From contig JADHYV010000073.1 in the NCBI GenBank assembly GCA_027604705.1, forward strand, positions 1 to 64,000: a DNA stretch of 64,000 bases. The letters are read 5' to 3'. Made by a program: the position numbers and the translations under genes. The stretch's first letter is position 1; the number at the start of each line of letters is the position of its first letter. The DNA comes from Allomyces arbusculus (taxonomy: Eukaryota > Blastocladiomycota > Blastocladiomycetes > Blastocladiales > Blastocladiaceae). Positions 55,466 to 64,000 of this stretch are shown piece by piece. The notes below the pieces were generated by a model. That model worked only from the letters and a program-made list of their open reading frames with translations. It had not been told where the DNA came from and made no database searches.

Positions 55466-55908
55466 GGTGGCTGCAGCTAGTTGGTGTCGAAATTTGTCGT
55501 GGTCGTGTCGTCGTCAATGGATTTCAGCGTGGTGAGCAGCGACAGGCAGCAAGTTGTATTGACTCAGTCACCTGATGCCACTAAGACCAGTTGCTAGATG
55601 CTTGTTCTCAACGTTGGAACTGGCCGGCTGATCTGCGCTGCCACCAACCTTCGCTGGCCGGCCATTTCCGACTCGTCGAACAACAACGATCGCTCCTCCA
55701 TCACGTCGTTGACGCCGATACAAACACCAACGGTGGATTGCGACCAGCAGCAAGCGCGTACAAGAATAGCACGACATCTCGACCTCGCCAGCCGCAAGGG
55801 ACCGACGCCACGCTCCAGCTACTCTCTCCAGCGCGAACCCAGCGCACAAGCATCAGCAAGTCGAGGAAGTCGAGCACCTCGACTTTCATTTCATTCAGCG
55901 CCCCAACC
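55466..55908. promoter_or_regulatory. Divergent intergenic region (BUD23 / small membrane protein)
   Basis: About 440 bases between divergent start codons. No TATA box recognised. Confidence 0.35.
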
Positions 55909-56356
55909 ATGAACACGCCCGGCTCCGTCGCTTACGGCTGGTGAGTGCACCTCGGCCGCACCGGGTTGGAACGAACAAACGACTTTCGCGCGAGCACTCG
56001 ATTGACCCACGTCGCACCGTGTCCGTTCGCTGCTGCCAGGGGCGTCCTCATCGTCGCTGCCGGCGTCGCGTACCATTTCGCGAAAAAGGACATTGATGCT
56101 AAGCGCCGCGAGCAGGCCGCGCTCGGCATTCGCCCGGAGCACGCCATGACCTGTATGCATCGCTTCGAGCCAACAAGCAAGCCGCAGAGATAGATAAGTG
56201 GGCGGTCATCAAAAACTGACCGGGACGCACCATGCTGTAGGGGAGGAGCGCGTCAAGATGGAGGAAATGAAGCAGCGCCAGCTGCAACAACAACAGCAAC
56301 AACAGCAGGCGTCCGGAGCGGCGGCGGATGGAGTAGGACGAGCCGGGTCGTCATGA
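55909..56356 (+). CDS. Small single-span protein, DUF4748-like
   Basis: About 80 residues in three exons. Exon 1 MNTPGSVAYGW ends at a GTGAGT donor. The second exon GVLIVAAGVAYHFAKKDIDA then KRREQAALGIRPEHAMT. After an intron with a GTATGC donor and a CTGAC branch site, exon 3 gives WEERVKMEEMKQRQLQQ with a glutamine run and GVGRAGSS. A short N-terminus, one membrane helix starting GWG.LIVA, a KK.ID..R stretch and a coiled basic tail fit the fungal DUF4748 family, thought to be mitochondrial. Function unknown. The glutamine run comes from a CAA/CAG repeat at about 56282-56310. Confidence 0.72.
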
Positions 56357-58108
56357 TTGCCAAGGCTCGTTTACTCTTTGCGAATTCCGGGCCGATGGCC
56401 GCACGACGACGGCAGGCAGAGATGGGAGCGCGATATGCGACTCGATGCTCACAACTCGCTCCCGTTTATCCCAGTTACCGAGGAGAGTGAACGAAATCGT
56501 GCAGGAAATGAAATACAAACTAGTCTTAGCAAGACAACCGTTTGGTCTGCACCGGCTCCGCCAGCTATGCGCCGATGGGTCGCATGGAAACGAGGTTAGC
56601 GTCCCCTGCTGACACGTCGAAACGCACAGAAACGCACATGGATTTCATGTCGCTCCACAGGCTCTACAGGGGTTTCAACACTGGGCTTCCCACTTCCTAC
56701 CTTCAAAGAGGGAAGTCACGAGAGTCACGGCTCATGCGATAGAGTCGACGTTTGTGACAGCTGTCCAACTCATATCCCTATCCAACCGTGCTGTCGGCCA
56801 TCCTCCAGTCATCGTTTGTCGTTGGCATCAACCGACCTGCACCGACCCGCCGCAGTTGCACATTTACCATTCAAGAGAGGACGCGAGCGAATGCGGATCC
56901 AAAAAGGAATGTATTGCCAACAGTCGCCACCGTGCACGGGCCCTGTGCAGCCAATTATGCCTTGCACGCTGGCCTGGACTCGCCCAATCAATCGACCGCC
57001 AACCACAGCGCGACAGGCCTCAGCGAGCGCGGTGGCACACAAACTAGCAAGATCACGCCCGTTCGCGTGGGTAGAGGCCACGAGAGAAGGACACGGGCGT
57101 CGGACGCAGCTGCAGCGGTGCGTTGGGGCAGCGCCAGCCGGGACCGGCGGCAGTAGGCCGCAAGAGGGTGCGCGAGGATGTACGGTGTCCAGCAAGGGTT
57201 CAGTGGTGTCGCGCAGGACGCTGGCCATGCCGCGCGTGACGTGCCTTTACTGGGCCGCGCCTCACCATCACAAAGGGACCAAGAGGGAGGGCGCGACCGC
57301 CAGGAGGTTTGCACAGTTGCTCGCCATGGGCCGCAGCGCGTTCGGCCACAAGTTGTGCGACAGGCCATGGGAGTGCCGCAGCGAAACGGCCACGCCGCCG
57401 TCGACGCCCAGTGTTTTCCGGTCCCGTGTCAAGCAACTAACTCCTGAGATGTCTGACCATGGGCAGGATGAGAAGTGCCCCCGCAACGGTAGAATTCAGA
57501 AGTGAGAAGTCGGCACATGCAATTTTGGCTGGGGGCGGGGACTTCCCGCCGCTCCCTGGACGGCGGCGGCACCGAGTGCGCGCGCGGCCGCTGTGGCCAG
57601 TGACGCGCCGTCAGCGCTGAGGTTCTTACATAGTTTGTTGGCACGATGCGCGGTGGGGGAGGGTCAGGGAATAGCGAGGGCGATGTCATCGCGCGCGCAC
57701 CACCGCTCCACCCCGTCGGCCCGGCGCCGGACAGGAACTGGCCGCTGCGCGCGCAAGCTGCGCGATGTTTGTCAGTGGGGGGGGTGAGGCGCGGCGCTGG
57801 CGCAGTCGGCCGCAGGCGGCGACAGTTCTGGCCGTGGTGGCCGTGAGACCGAGGAAAACGTCGCGCGCCAAGCCACCGGACGTTGAGCTTCACAGCACAC
57901 AGAAACCTCGTCATCGATTTGTCTCTTCTGACCTTCTGCACGGGAGGGAGTGTGCGCCAGCAACAACTCAAAGCAAGAGGTGATGACTAGATTCCCAGAG
58001 GATGCATGGGTCATATTAAAAAAATTAGCGGCGGGGCCACGCGTCAACGCGGGCAGCGCAGACCCACGAGCCGAGGTCGCAGGTAGCGGACAAGCTCAAC
58101 CAATCGGT
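56357..58108. other. Gene-free stretch of about 1.75 kb
   Basis: Frames on both strands reach about 230 codons but show no domain and no coherent exon structure. 56400-56900 is less GC-rich. A minus-strand stretch near 57470-57300 (LSHNLWPNALRPMASNCANL) looks weakly coding but could not be extended. No repeat recognised. Confidence 0.4.
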
Positions 58109-59548
58109 TTAGTTGAGGGCCGGGAACGCCGACTTGTCGTTGATGTTGACGGCCTTGCCACCAGCGGGCGCCGAGCGCGGCGCACGAGCGCCCTGCTGGG
58201 CGCCACCGCGGGCCGGGCGGTCCGTGCGCGGCGGGCGGTCGCCACGGGGCGGGCGGTCCCCACGCGGCGGGCGGTCGTTGCGGGGCTCCTCGTTGAAGCG
58301 CACCTCGAGGTTGACAATCTGCTTCTCCTTGCGCTCCTTCTTCTTGTAGGTCGACGCCTTCTTCTGACCGGCAAGCAGGACCATCGTGTCGTCGGACGCG
58401 TCCATCTCGGCCTTAGTCAGGACCTGCGCGTTCTTCCACGCCGATTCGTCGACGCCCTCGTTGGCCTTGCGCACCGGCTTAGCCTTGAGCGCGGCCGCCT
58501 TCTTGGCCAGCTCCTTCTGGTACTGCTCGTACGACTTGGTGTTGTCCTCCTCCTCGACGGGCTTGGCCTCAGTCTTGGGCGCCTCGCCCTCGACCTTCTC
58601 CGCGCTATGTCGGGATCAAAATTCAGTGATTCCGCCCATGTCGCCATTTCCACGCTGAAAAACCGTCAAAATATACGTCTGAACGGCCTCAGTCGCCGAC
58701 TGGCCCTCGGTCACGCCCGTGGCCTCGACGGCGCCGCCCCACGAGTGGCCAGCGACGTCCTTCTTCTCGCCGTCAAAGCGGCCCGTGCGCGAGCGACGGT
58801 CACCACCCTCACGGCGCTCGCCGTAGGGGCGACGGGGGGCGCGCGGCGCCGAACGGCGCTCACCCTGCTCGGGGTTGCCACCGGTGAAGTCCTCGGTGTT
58901 GGCCTCGCGCGGCGCGCGGGGAGCCGACACACGGCCTAGGAAGCAGCGGCGCGGAAATGGCGTCAGGAGGGCCGGGTTTCGGGCGGTTTTTCGCTGAGTT
59001 TCACAGAGACTCGAGGAATGCGGTGCGAGAAGTGCGAAAACGGCAGGACATCGCGAAAAAACGAACAACGACGACCAAGGCGACGCTGATCAGCGAGTCG
59101 GCAGTTCGACCACCACCACCACTACCGAAATCGTCGAAATTGGCCATTTCGAGCATATCAGAGTGCTGGCAGCGGGCAGCACGCAAGCACCGTCGGTCGT
59201 CGTTGTCGATTTCGTGCACTTTGTTGCCGAAACATTGCGCACGCCGGGGTGGGCACGCGCATCCATCCGTTTTCGCCAGCACGACTACTGGCAGCACCAC
59301 CTCCATCCTCCAAATCGCAGTTGATCGATCTTCTACACACCGGAGCGGCCCTCCGGGCGCGGGCGGTCCGAGCGCGGGCGGTCACCGCCGTAACGCTTCT
59401 TGTCGGCCGAGGCGGGCGCCTTCTTCTCGGCAACGGGCGCCTTCTCGACGGGCGCGGGGGCAGCCGCCTTCTTGGTGGCCGCAGCCGCGGCGGCAGCCGG
59501 GTCGTCGTTCGCCAACAGGGCGAACGGGTTGCTCCCAAAGACGGTCAT
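58109..59548 (-). CDS. SERBP1/STM1-like ribosome-associated protein
   Basis: About 310 residues. Exon 1 (59548 to about 59334) MTVFGSNPFALLANDDP, the Stm1/SERBP1 N-terminal motif, then Ala/Lys-rich sequence and DRPRSDRPRPEGRSG. A long intron (about 400 bases) leads to an exon with ANTEDFTGGNPEQGERRSAP, RRSRTGRFDGEKKDVAGHSW and GGAVEATGVTEGQSATEAVQ, a HABP4/PAI-RBP1-type region. After a short intron near 58610-58675 comes VEEEDNTKSYEQYQKELAKK, VRKANEGVDESAWKNAQVL, and RPPRGDRPPRGDRPPR repeats, ending NINDKSAFPALN. The family clamps idle ribosomes and binds RNA through RG-rich parts. High conservation suggests strong expression. Confidence 0.87.
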
Positions 59549-59994
59549 GTCGGGGGGTTGAGGTTAGGCTCGGGTTCGTTGGTCGGTCCAGCGAAAAGGG
59601 GAGAGGCGGGGGCCGCGGGGCGCGTGTGCACGGCCGCGCGCGCACGCGTGTGCAACCAGCGCATACAGGCACTCAAGCAACGAAGAACGTTTTAGGTTGG
59701 GGTTTGGCCCAGGCTCACATGCACAGCTCATGACCTAACCTGGAACCCCATCAACAACCCTGGTTTTGATCCGCAGCACTCTTAGTTCTGCATCGGCGCG
59801 GTCCCATGATCGATCGCTGGTTGGGGCAACGCCGTACCGCACCGCCGTCGTCTTCGCCACCGGTCGAGAAGGGGAGCGACCGCCGCCGCCACCACCACGC
59901 CAGCGCTGAACAGAAGGGATATATATAAGGGAGCGCGACGCCCCACGCTCGCGCAAGTCAGGCCCGCCCCGAATTCGCTCCCGTAGCTGCAAGC
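59549..59994. promoter_or_regulatory. Divergent promoter region (SERBP1-like / phenylalanine hydroxylase)
   Basis: About 445 bases. A clear TATA box lies on the phenylalanine hydroxylase side. Confidence 0.5.
59919..59928 (+). promoter_or_regulatory. TATA box of the phenylalanine hydroxylase gene
   Basis: GGGATATATATAAGGG stands out in GC-rich DNA 68 bases before the start codon. With transcription starting about 30 bases downstream, the 5' leader would be near 40 bases. Confidence 0.75.
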
Positions 59995-61629
59995 ATGGCC
60001 CTGTCCGTCCTGCGCAACTCGACCTGGCTCCTGGGCCGCGCCGCCGTCTCGGTGCTCGCCACGGCGGCCCACACGCCCGCAAATGTCGCTGCCGCTCTCG
60101 CTGTGGGTGCCGCGCGCCAAGTGCCCGCGACCCGCGCGACTCTGACCACGGCGTCGATGCCTGCGCACCAAGTCATCGCGACCCAAGTGGCCGATGCGCC
60201 GCTTCCCGGTGCTCAGGCCGCTGCTGCTGCCGCGGCGCACGCGGCCGTTGCGCGCCCGCCGCCGCCGGCGCTGACCACGCTGCAGTTTTCGATCCAGGAC
60301 GGCGCCGGCGCCCTGACGTCGATTCTCGGCGTGCTGTGCTCGGATTTGGGCATTTCGCTGAACCGCATCGAGTCGCGGCCCTCCAAGACGCGCGACTGGG
60401 ATTACGACTTCTTTGTCGATTTCGCGCTGCCGCCGGGCGCCGACCAGACGGCCGAGAGCATCGTTACCAAGCTTCGCGCCGTCTCGCACGTGCGCCATGT
60501 CATGCTCGTCTCGACCACCGACTCGGGCGAATCGCACGTCGCGCCGACCACGGCCGAGGCCGTGACCTCGGCGACGTCGACCATCAACACGGCCGATACG
60601 GCCACGGGCCCGTGGTTTCCCCGCAAAATGTCGGACCTCGACGTGTTTGCCGAGCGCGTGCTCAGCTACGGCGCCGAATTGGATGCCGACCACCCGGGGT
60701 TCACCGACAAGGCCTACCGCGCACGCCGCGAGCTGATCACCAAGAACGCCAAGGAGTACCGCACGGGCATGCCGCTGCCGCGCGTCAACTACACGCCCGA
60801 CGAAGTCAAGACGTGGGGGCTCGTCTACGACAAGCTCACGGCCATGTACAAGCACTCGGCGTGCCGCGAGCACCGGTACATTTTCCCGCTACTCGAGGCC
60901 AACTGTGGGTACGCGCGCGACAATGTCCCGCAACAAGCCGATATCTCGCGCTTCTTGAAGGAGTGCACGGGCTTCACGCTGCGGCCCGTCATGGGTCTGC
61001 TCTCGTCGCGCGACTTTTTGAATGCGCTGGCGTTCCGCGTGTTTTACGCGACGCAGTACGTGCGGCACCCGTCGATGCCCTTCTACACGCCCGAGCCCGA
61101 TATCTGTCATGAGTTGCTCGGCCACGTGCCGTTGTTTGCCGACCCGGACTTTGCCGATTTCTCGCACACGGTCGGGCTCGCATCACTCGGCGCGTCGGAT
61201 GAGGAAGTCAAGAAGTTGGCCACGCTCTACTGGTTCACGGTCGAGTTTGGTCTGTGCAAGGAAAAGAACCCTGACGGGACTGACGGGCTCAAGGCGTACG
61301 GCGCGGGTTTGCTCTCGTCGACGGGCGAGCTCGAGTACGCGCTCTCGGGTAAGCCCGAGTTGCGGCCGTTCGACCCGGCCAAGGCCGCAGTCACACCCTA
61401 CCCGATCACCGAGTACCAGCCCGTCTACTATGTCGCCGAGAGTTTCCGCACGATGAAGGAGCAGGTCGTCGAGTACGCGGCGTCGCTCAAGCGGCCGTAT
61501 GCGATGCGGTACAATTCGGCGACCGAGGCGATCGAGATCTTGGATTCGAAAGAGAAGATTTCGCGGTACGCGCAGGGGATCCAGGCGCAGGTTCACACGC
61601 TCATGGACGCGCTTGACCGGTTGCCGTAA
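59995..61629 (+). CDS. PAH: Phenylalanine 4-hydroxylase (aromatic amino acid hydroxylase)
   Basis: 544 residues in one exon, unlike most neighbours. The first 80 residues are Ala-rich with scattered Arg and few acids (MALSVLRNSTWLLGRAAVSV), a possible mitochondrial presequence. ACT regulatory domain: LTTLQFSIQDGAGALTSIL, GISLNRIESRPSKTRDWDY. Catalytic domain: WFPRKMSDLDVFAERVLSYG, DHPGFTDKAYRARRELI, TWGLVYDKLTAMYKHSACRE, GFTLRPVMGLLSSRDFLNAL, FRVFYATQYVRHPSMPFYTP, EPDICHELLGHVPLFADP (both iron histidines), YWFTVEFGLCKE (iron glutamate), AYGAGLLSSTGEL, VYYVAESFRTMKEQV. The order and residues match animal PAH. Makes tyrosine from phenylalanine with tetrahydropterin and O2. Strong TATA box upstream. 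Confidence 0.97.
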   Translation: MALSVLRNSTWLLGRAAVSVLATAAHTPANVAAALAVGAARQVPATRATLTTASMPAHQVIATQVADAPLPGAQAAAAAAAHAAVARPPPPALTTLQFSIQDGAGALTSILGVLCSDLGISLNRIESRPSKTRDWDYDFFVDFALPPGADQTAESIVTKLRAVSHVRHVMLVSTTDSGESHVAPTTAEAVTSATSTINTADTATGPWFPRKMSDLDVFAERVLSYGAELDADHPGFTDKAYRARRELITKNAKEYRTGMPLPRVNYTPDEVKTWGLVYDKLTAMYKHSACREHRYIFPLLEANCGYARDNVPQQADISRFLKECTGFTLRPVMGLLSSRDFLNALAFRVFYATQYVRHPSMPFYTPEPDICHELLGHVPLFADPDFADFSHTVGLASLGASDEEVKKLATLYWFTVEFGLCKEKNPDGTDGLKAYGAGLLSSTGELEYALSGKPELRPFDPAKAAVTPYPITEYQPVYYVAESFRTMKEQVVEYAASLKRPYAMRYNSATEAIEILDSKEKISRYAQGIQAQVHTLMDALDRLP

Positions 61630-62519
61630 GTTGCTGGGCGTCCTCGGTGGTCGTGGTGGAGGAAGTCGACCCGTGGTTTGGGTCGCGCGTCAAGTACCTC
61701 GTCGTCTTGCATTCCATAGCCTGTTCGTTTCTCATTTTGTTTGTCGTTCGTTCTCATCCGTTGTCATCAAGCTCTACCCTCCCTCACACTGTACATTGCG
61801 CGTGCGTCGCTGCCTATCCCTCTCTACTCCGGCCCGTCGTGTCCTGGCGGATCCGGCCTCCCACTTTTCGTTTTGGTCCGTCGTGTCCTGGCGGGACCAG
61901 CTTTGCACTTTTTCGGGCTCGCCGTTTCCTGGCGGGCCCAGCTCACTTGAAGTTCACTGGGATGGCGGAGACTCCTGGAGTGGCGATGCCTGCTTGGGCA
62001 TGGCGGGGCACCTGTGAATAGGACACTTTCGCACCTTACGCGGGCTTCTGTATCATGGGCGATCAGGTTATGTGCCAGTTGAACGCCTCGTTCGCCGTCC
62101 TGGTTCCCGTCCTTCGTGTCCGATCCTGGACTTGCTGGCGTCCAAATCGCCCAGAGTCTTCTTTTCTCTGGCCACAAATTCGCCAACGATCGTCGAGTGC
62201 CGGTCGGAGCGATTCCAGGCCTTTTCGCACCTTCTCGAGTGCGTCAGGGAGACGAGACGCGACACAAAGGGCGCCGTGCAACCCACGTTTGTCATCTGAC
62301 CGCGACAGATCAGAAGCGCTCTTTTCCTCCAGCTTCATTCTGCACCAGCACCAACCCATCCCATCGCCGACATCCATTCTTGCTCTCCATACCCGCCACC
62401 TACCCGCCGCCACTGGCCGCATTCCGCTCGGATCGACGCTGGCCGTCCATCCGCACCCATTCCAGGCGTCCCACGGCGGTCCATTCGCCGCCAACACCCC
62501 CCACCGCCCCTTGATCACC
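61630..62519. other. Intergenic between PAH and dynein, with tandem repeat
   Basis: About 890 bases. Holds the PAH 3' flank, a three-copy tandem repeat at 61831-61950, and the upstream region of the dynein gene. Open frames here show no domain. Confidence 0.4.
61831..61950. repeat. Three tandem copies of a 40-45-base unit
   Basis: Each unit contains a core close to CCGTCGTGTCCTGGCGG followed by (A/G)(T/A)CC.GC and a CACTTTT-like end, at about 61831, 61876 and 61916. The last copy is more diverged. Lies in the 3' flank of PAH. Confidence 0.8.
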
Positions 62520-64000
62520 ATGCGCGGCAGCCTGCACCGCCTCTTCGCCGACCCAACCACCACGACATCCCGCCCGCCAGCATCATCACAACAACCGACG
62601 GCAGCAACAGGAGCAGCTACGACATCGGCATCTGCATTCAATGCACCTCCAGCGCCCAATGACCCTGCGCCCATCCCATCACCCTCGCCGGTCCCATTCT
62701 ACAGCAATGTCGGTGCTCATCCGCACTTCTGCCGCCATTGCGGACCGACCACGTCTGATCCGCCATGGCATCGCGACACGTAGACGCTGCGGCTCGGCCA
62801 GAAATGGAACCGGCAAGCGAGTCTCGTCCCGACTGAGGACGGGTACGACCTCGCCAAGTCGCCGCTCGAAAACTTTGAGCGGCTGAATGAGAGGTTCCTG
62901 AGCACGCTCACGAGCTCGGGTACGATCCCATTCGGATCGTTTCCCCCGGAACAGGAATTCTGACGCCCTCGACTAGACCCGGCCGCGATTGCCAAGGGCT
63001 CCGGCGGCACCTCGCCCGCAACAACGGCGCGCGCACTACCGCCAATCAAGCCCGGTGTGGCCGGAAGGCGAGCGGCGGGTGCCGCCCCGCAGGGCGTGCG
63101 CAAGCAGCGGCACTTGGAGACGGAGCAGAGCAACAAGCAATTTCGTGGCGAGCTCGTGTCGCTCGTAATGTACGCTGCGCGCGATCTGATGTGTGCGGTT
63201 GTTCGATTTCTGACGCAATTCGTATCTAGGAAGGGCAGCAAGAGCACGACGTCAGACGGGCCCGCGAACGGCGGCAGCGACGACGCCGACGAGCCGTCGG
63301 TGCAGGAGCGCGAGACCATGGTTCGTAGTTTTTTGACGTTGGACGAGCCCAGCGCGCTTTGCCTCACTTTTTCTCCATCGACGGCATGTAGCAAAAGTAC
63401 TATTACTACATCACCAACGGCGTCGACACGACGCAAGTCGCTGAAATGGACCGCCGCTGGCTCGCGCACGTGCTGCATCTGATCCCGTCCCGGCTCAAGG
63501 ACGCGTTCCCTGTCTCGGTCGCCACGCTCTCGGGCGAAATGCGCGAAGACTACCACATGAGCGTCAAGAAAGCCATTGTCGATTTCGTCTTGCGCGACCC
63601 GCGCCAGAAATTGGCGGGGACCGAAGAGGACACGTCGGAGTACGGATTCACGACGCTGCGCGCATCGACTGCCACCTGGCAAGACGATTTTCAATACGCG
63701 CGCGACCTCGTCGCACACCAGCTGCTCGTGCTGAGTCCCGTGATTGTGGAGATTCAGCAGATTATCGCAAAATACCGCGGGACGCTGCTGGTGGATGCGG
63801 CGGCATTCGCGCGCGAGGAGCAGCCGTTTGATTTGCGCCGGTTCAAGGGGATCATGCTGCACCAGTTTGAGTCTGCGCGCGAGAGGCTCATGTCGAGGTA
63901 CGCACGACTCGCCGCGTGCTGTAACCGATATGCACGTCCACTCACCAGTCTTTTCATGGCACAGTTTCTACCCGGAAATCCTCAACGTCTTCTACCAGGG
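62520..64000 (+). CDS. Axonemal dynein heavy chain, inner-arm type (5' part; runs off the window)
   Basis: Starts MRGSLHRLFADPTTTT with a Ser/Pro/Ala-rich head. An exon follows with TLRLGQKWNRQASLVPTEDG and YDLAKSPLENFERLNERFL, then GVRKQRHLETEQSNKQFRGE, then after short introns KYYYYITNGVDTTQVAEMD and RRWLAHVLHLIPSRL. The diagnostic piece is SGEMREDYHMSVKKAIVDFV with LRDPRQKL, the N-terminal signature of DNAH3/7/12-type axonemal dyneins. It continues with QLLVLSPVIVEIQQIIAKYR, FDLRRFKGIMLHQFESARER and, in the last exon, FYPEILNVFYQ. The motor domain lies beyond the window. Found only in organisms with motile cilia or flagella, so the fungus makes zoospores. Confidence 0.9.

Noticed and set aside
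56816-57971. Overlapping frames up to 229 codons on both strands
   Set aside because: A weak coding-like stretch exists near 57300-57470 but could not be joined into a gene. Left as gene-free.
1-64000. CRISPR arrays, rRNA and tRNA genes
   Set aside because: No regularly spaced repeats of array type, no rRNA-like conserved stretches and no convincing tRNA B-box with matching arms were found by eye.

Overview
The window looks like nuclear DNA of a zoosporic (flagellated), early-diverging fungus. It is GC-rich, with compact genes split by short introns (mostly about 50-90 bases, GTACGY/GTGCGT/GTATGY-type donors, CTGAC-like branch sites, CAG/TAG acceptors). It carries fungal-type genes (YOS1, BUD23, a WOPR/Gti1-Pac2 regulator, SYG1-type SPX-EXS exporter) together with genes that Dikarya usually lack: an axonemal dynein heavy chain, phenylalanine hydroxylase and an STK32/YANK-like kinase. 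A blastocladiomycete or chytrid is my inference; the sequence alone does not fix the phylum.

Layout. 1-2045: CpG-poor block of old Ty1/copia pieces. 2049-11237: protein kinase (-), copia Gag/protease-like ORF (+), sirtuin (-), myristoylated STK32-like kinase (+). 11.6-12.7 kb: unresolved coding remains (-). 12.9-19.3 kb: FAM135-like lipase (-), Qc-SNARE (+), HDEL-tailed thioredoxin-fold protein (-), one-span membrane protein (+). 19.4-23.6 kb: second CpG-poor block holding a decayed F-box/LRR-like gene. 24.2-36.1 kb: PAQR receptor (+), YOS1 (-), RGP1-like (+), SYG1/XPR1-like (-), unknown (+), a 78-residue one-span protein (-), two-RRM protein (+). 36.6-39.1 kb: DOT1 (+). 39.6-41.0 kb: two PIF/Harbinger transposase remnants. 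41.0-45.9 kb: almost 5 kb without a recognisable gene, in front of a WOPR transcription factor (45.9-48.2 kb). 48.6-53.8 kb: two tandem telobox-Myb paralogues (-). 54.3-62 kb: BUD23 (-), small DUF4748-like protein (+), SERBP1/STM1-like ribosome factor (-), phenylalanine hydroxylase (+). 62.5 kb to the end: 5' part of an inner-arm axonemal dynein heavy chain.

How the genes relate. There is no metabolic cluster. Themes are the endomembrane system (SNARE, YOS1, RGP1, HDEL protein, SYG1), chromatin and transcription (sirtuin, DOT1, WOPR, telobox-Myb pair), and ribosome biology (BUD23, SERBP1-like). Nine minus-strand genes are paired head to head with a plus-strand gene over roughly 0.44-1 kb, so shared bidirectional promoters are likely common.

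Most novel element: the tandem telobox-Myb proteins (48567-53753). Each has an N-terminal telobox Myb domain assembled across four exons, ending in VDLKDKWR or IDLKDKWR, joined to a C-terminal region that I do not recognise but that the two copies share. Exon borders were read by eye from splice signals and reading frame. All functional names are homology by inspection; no database search was run.
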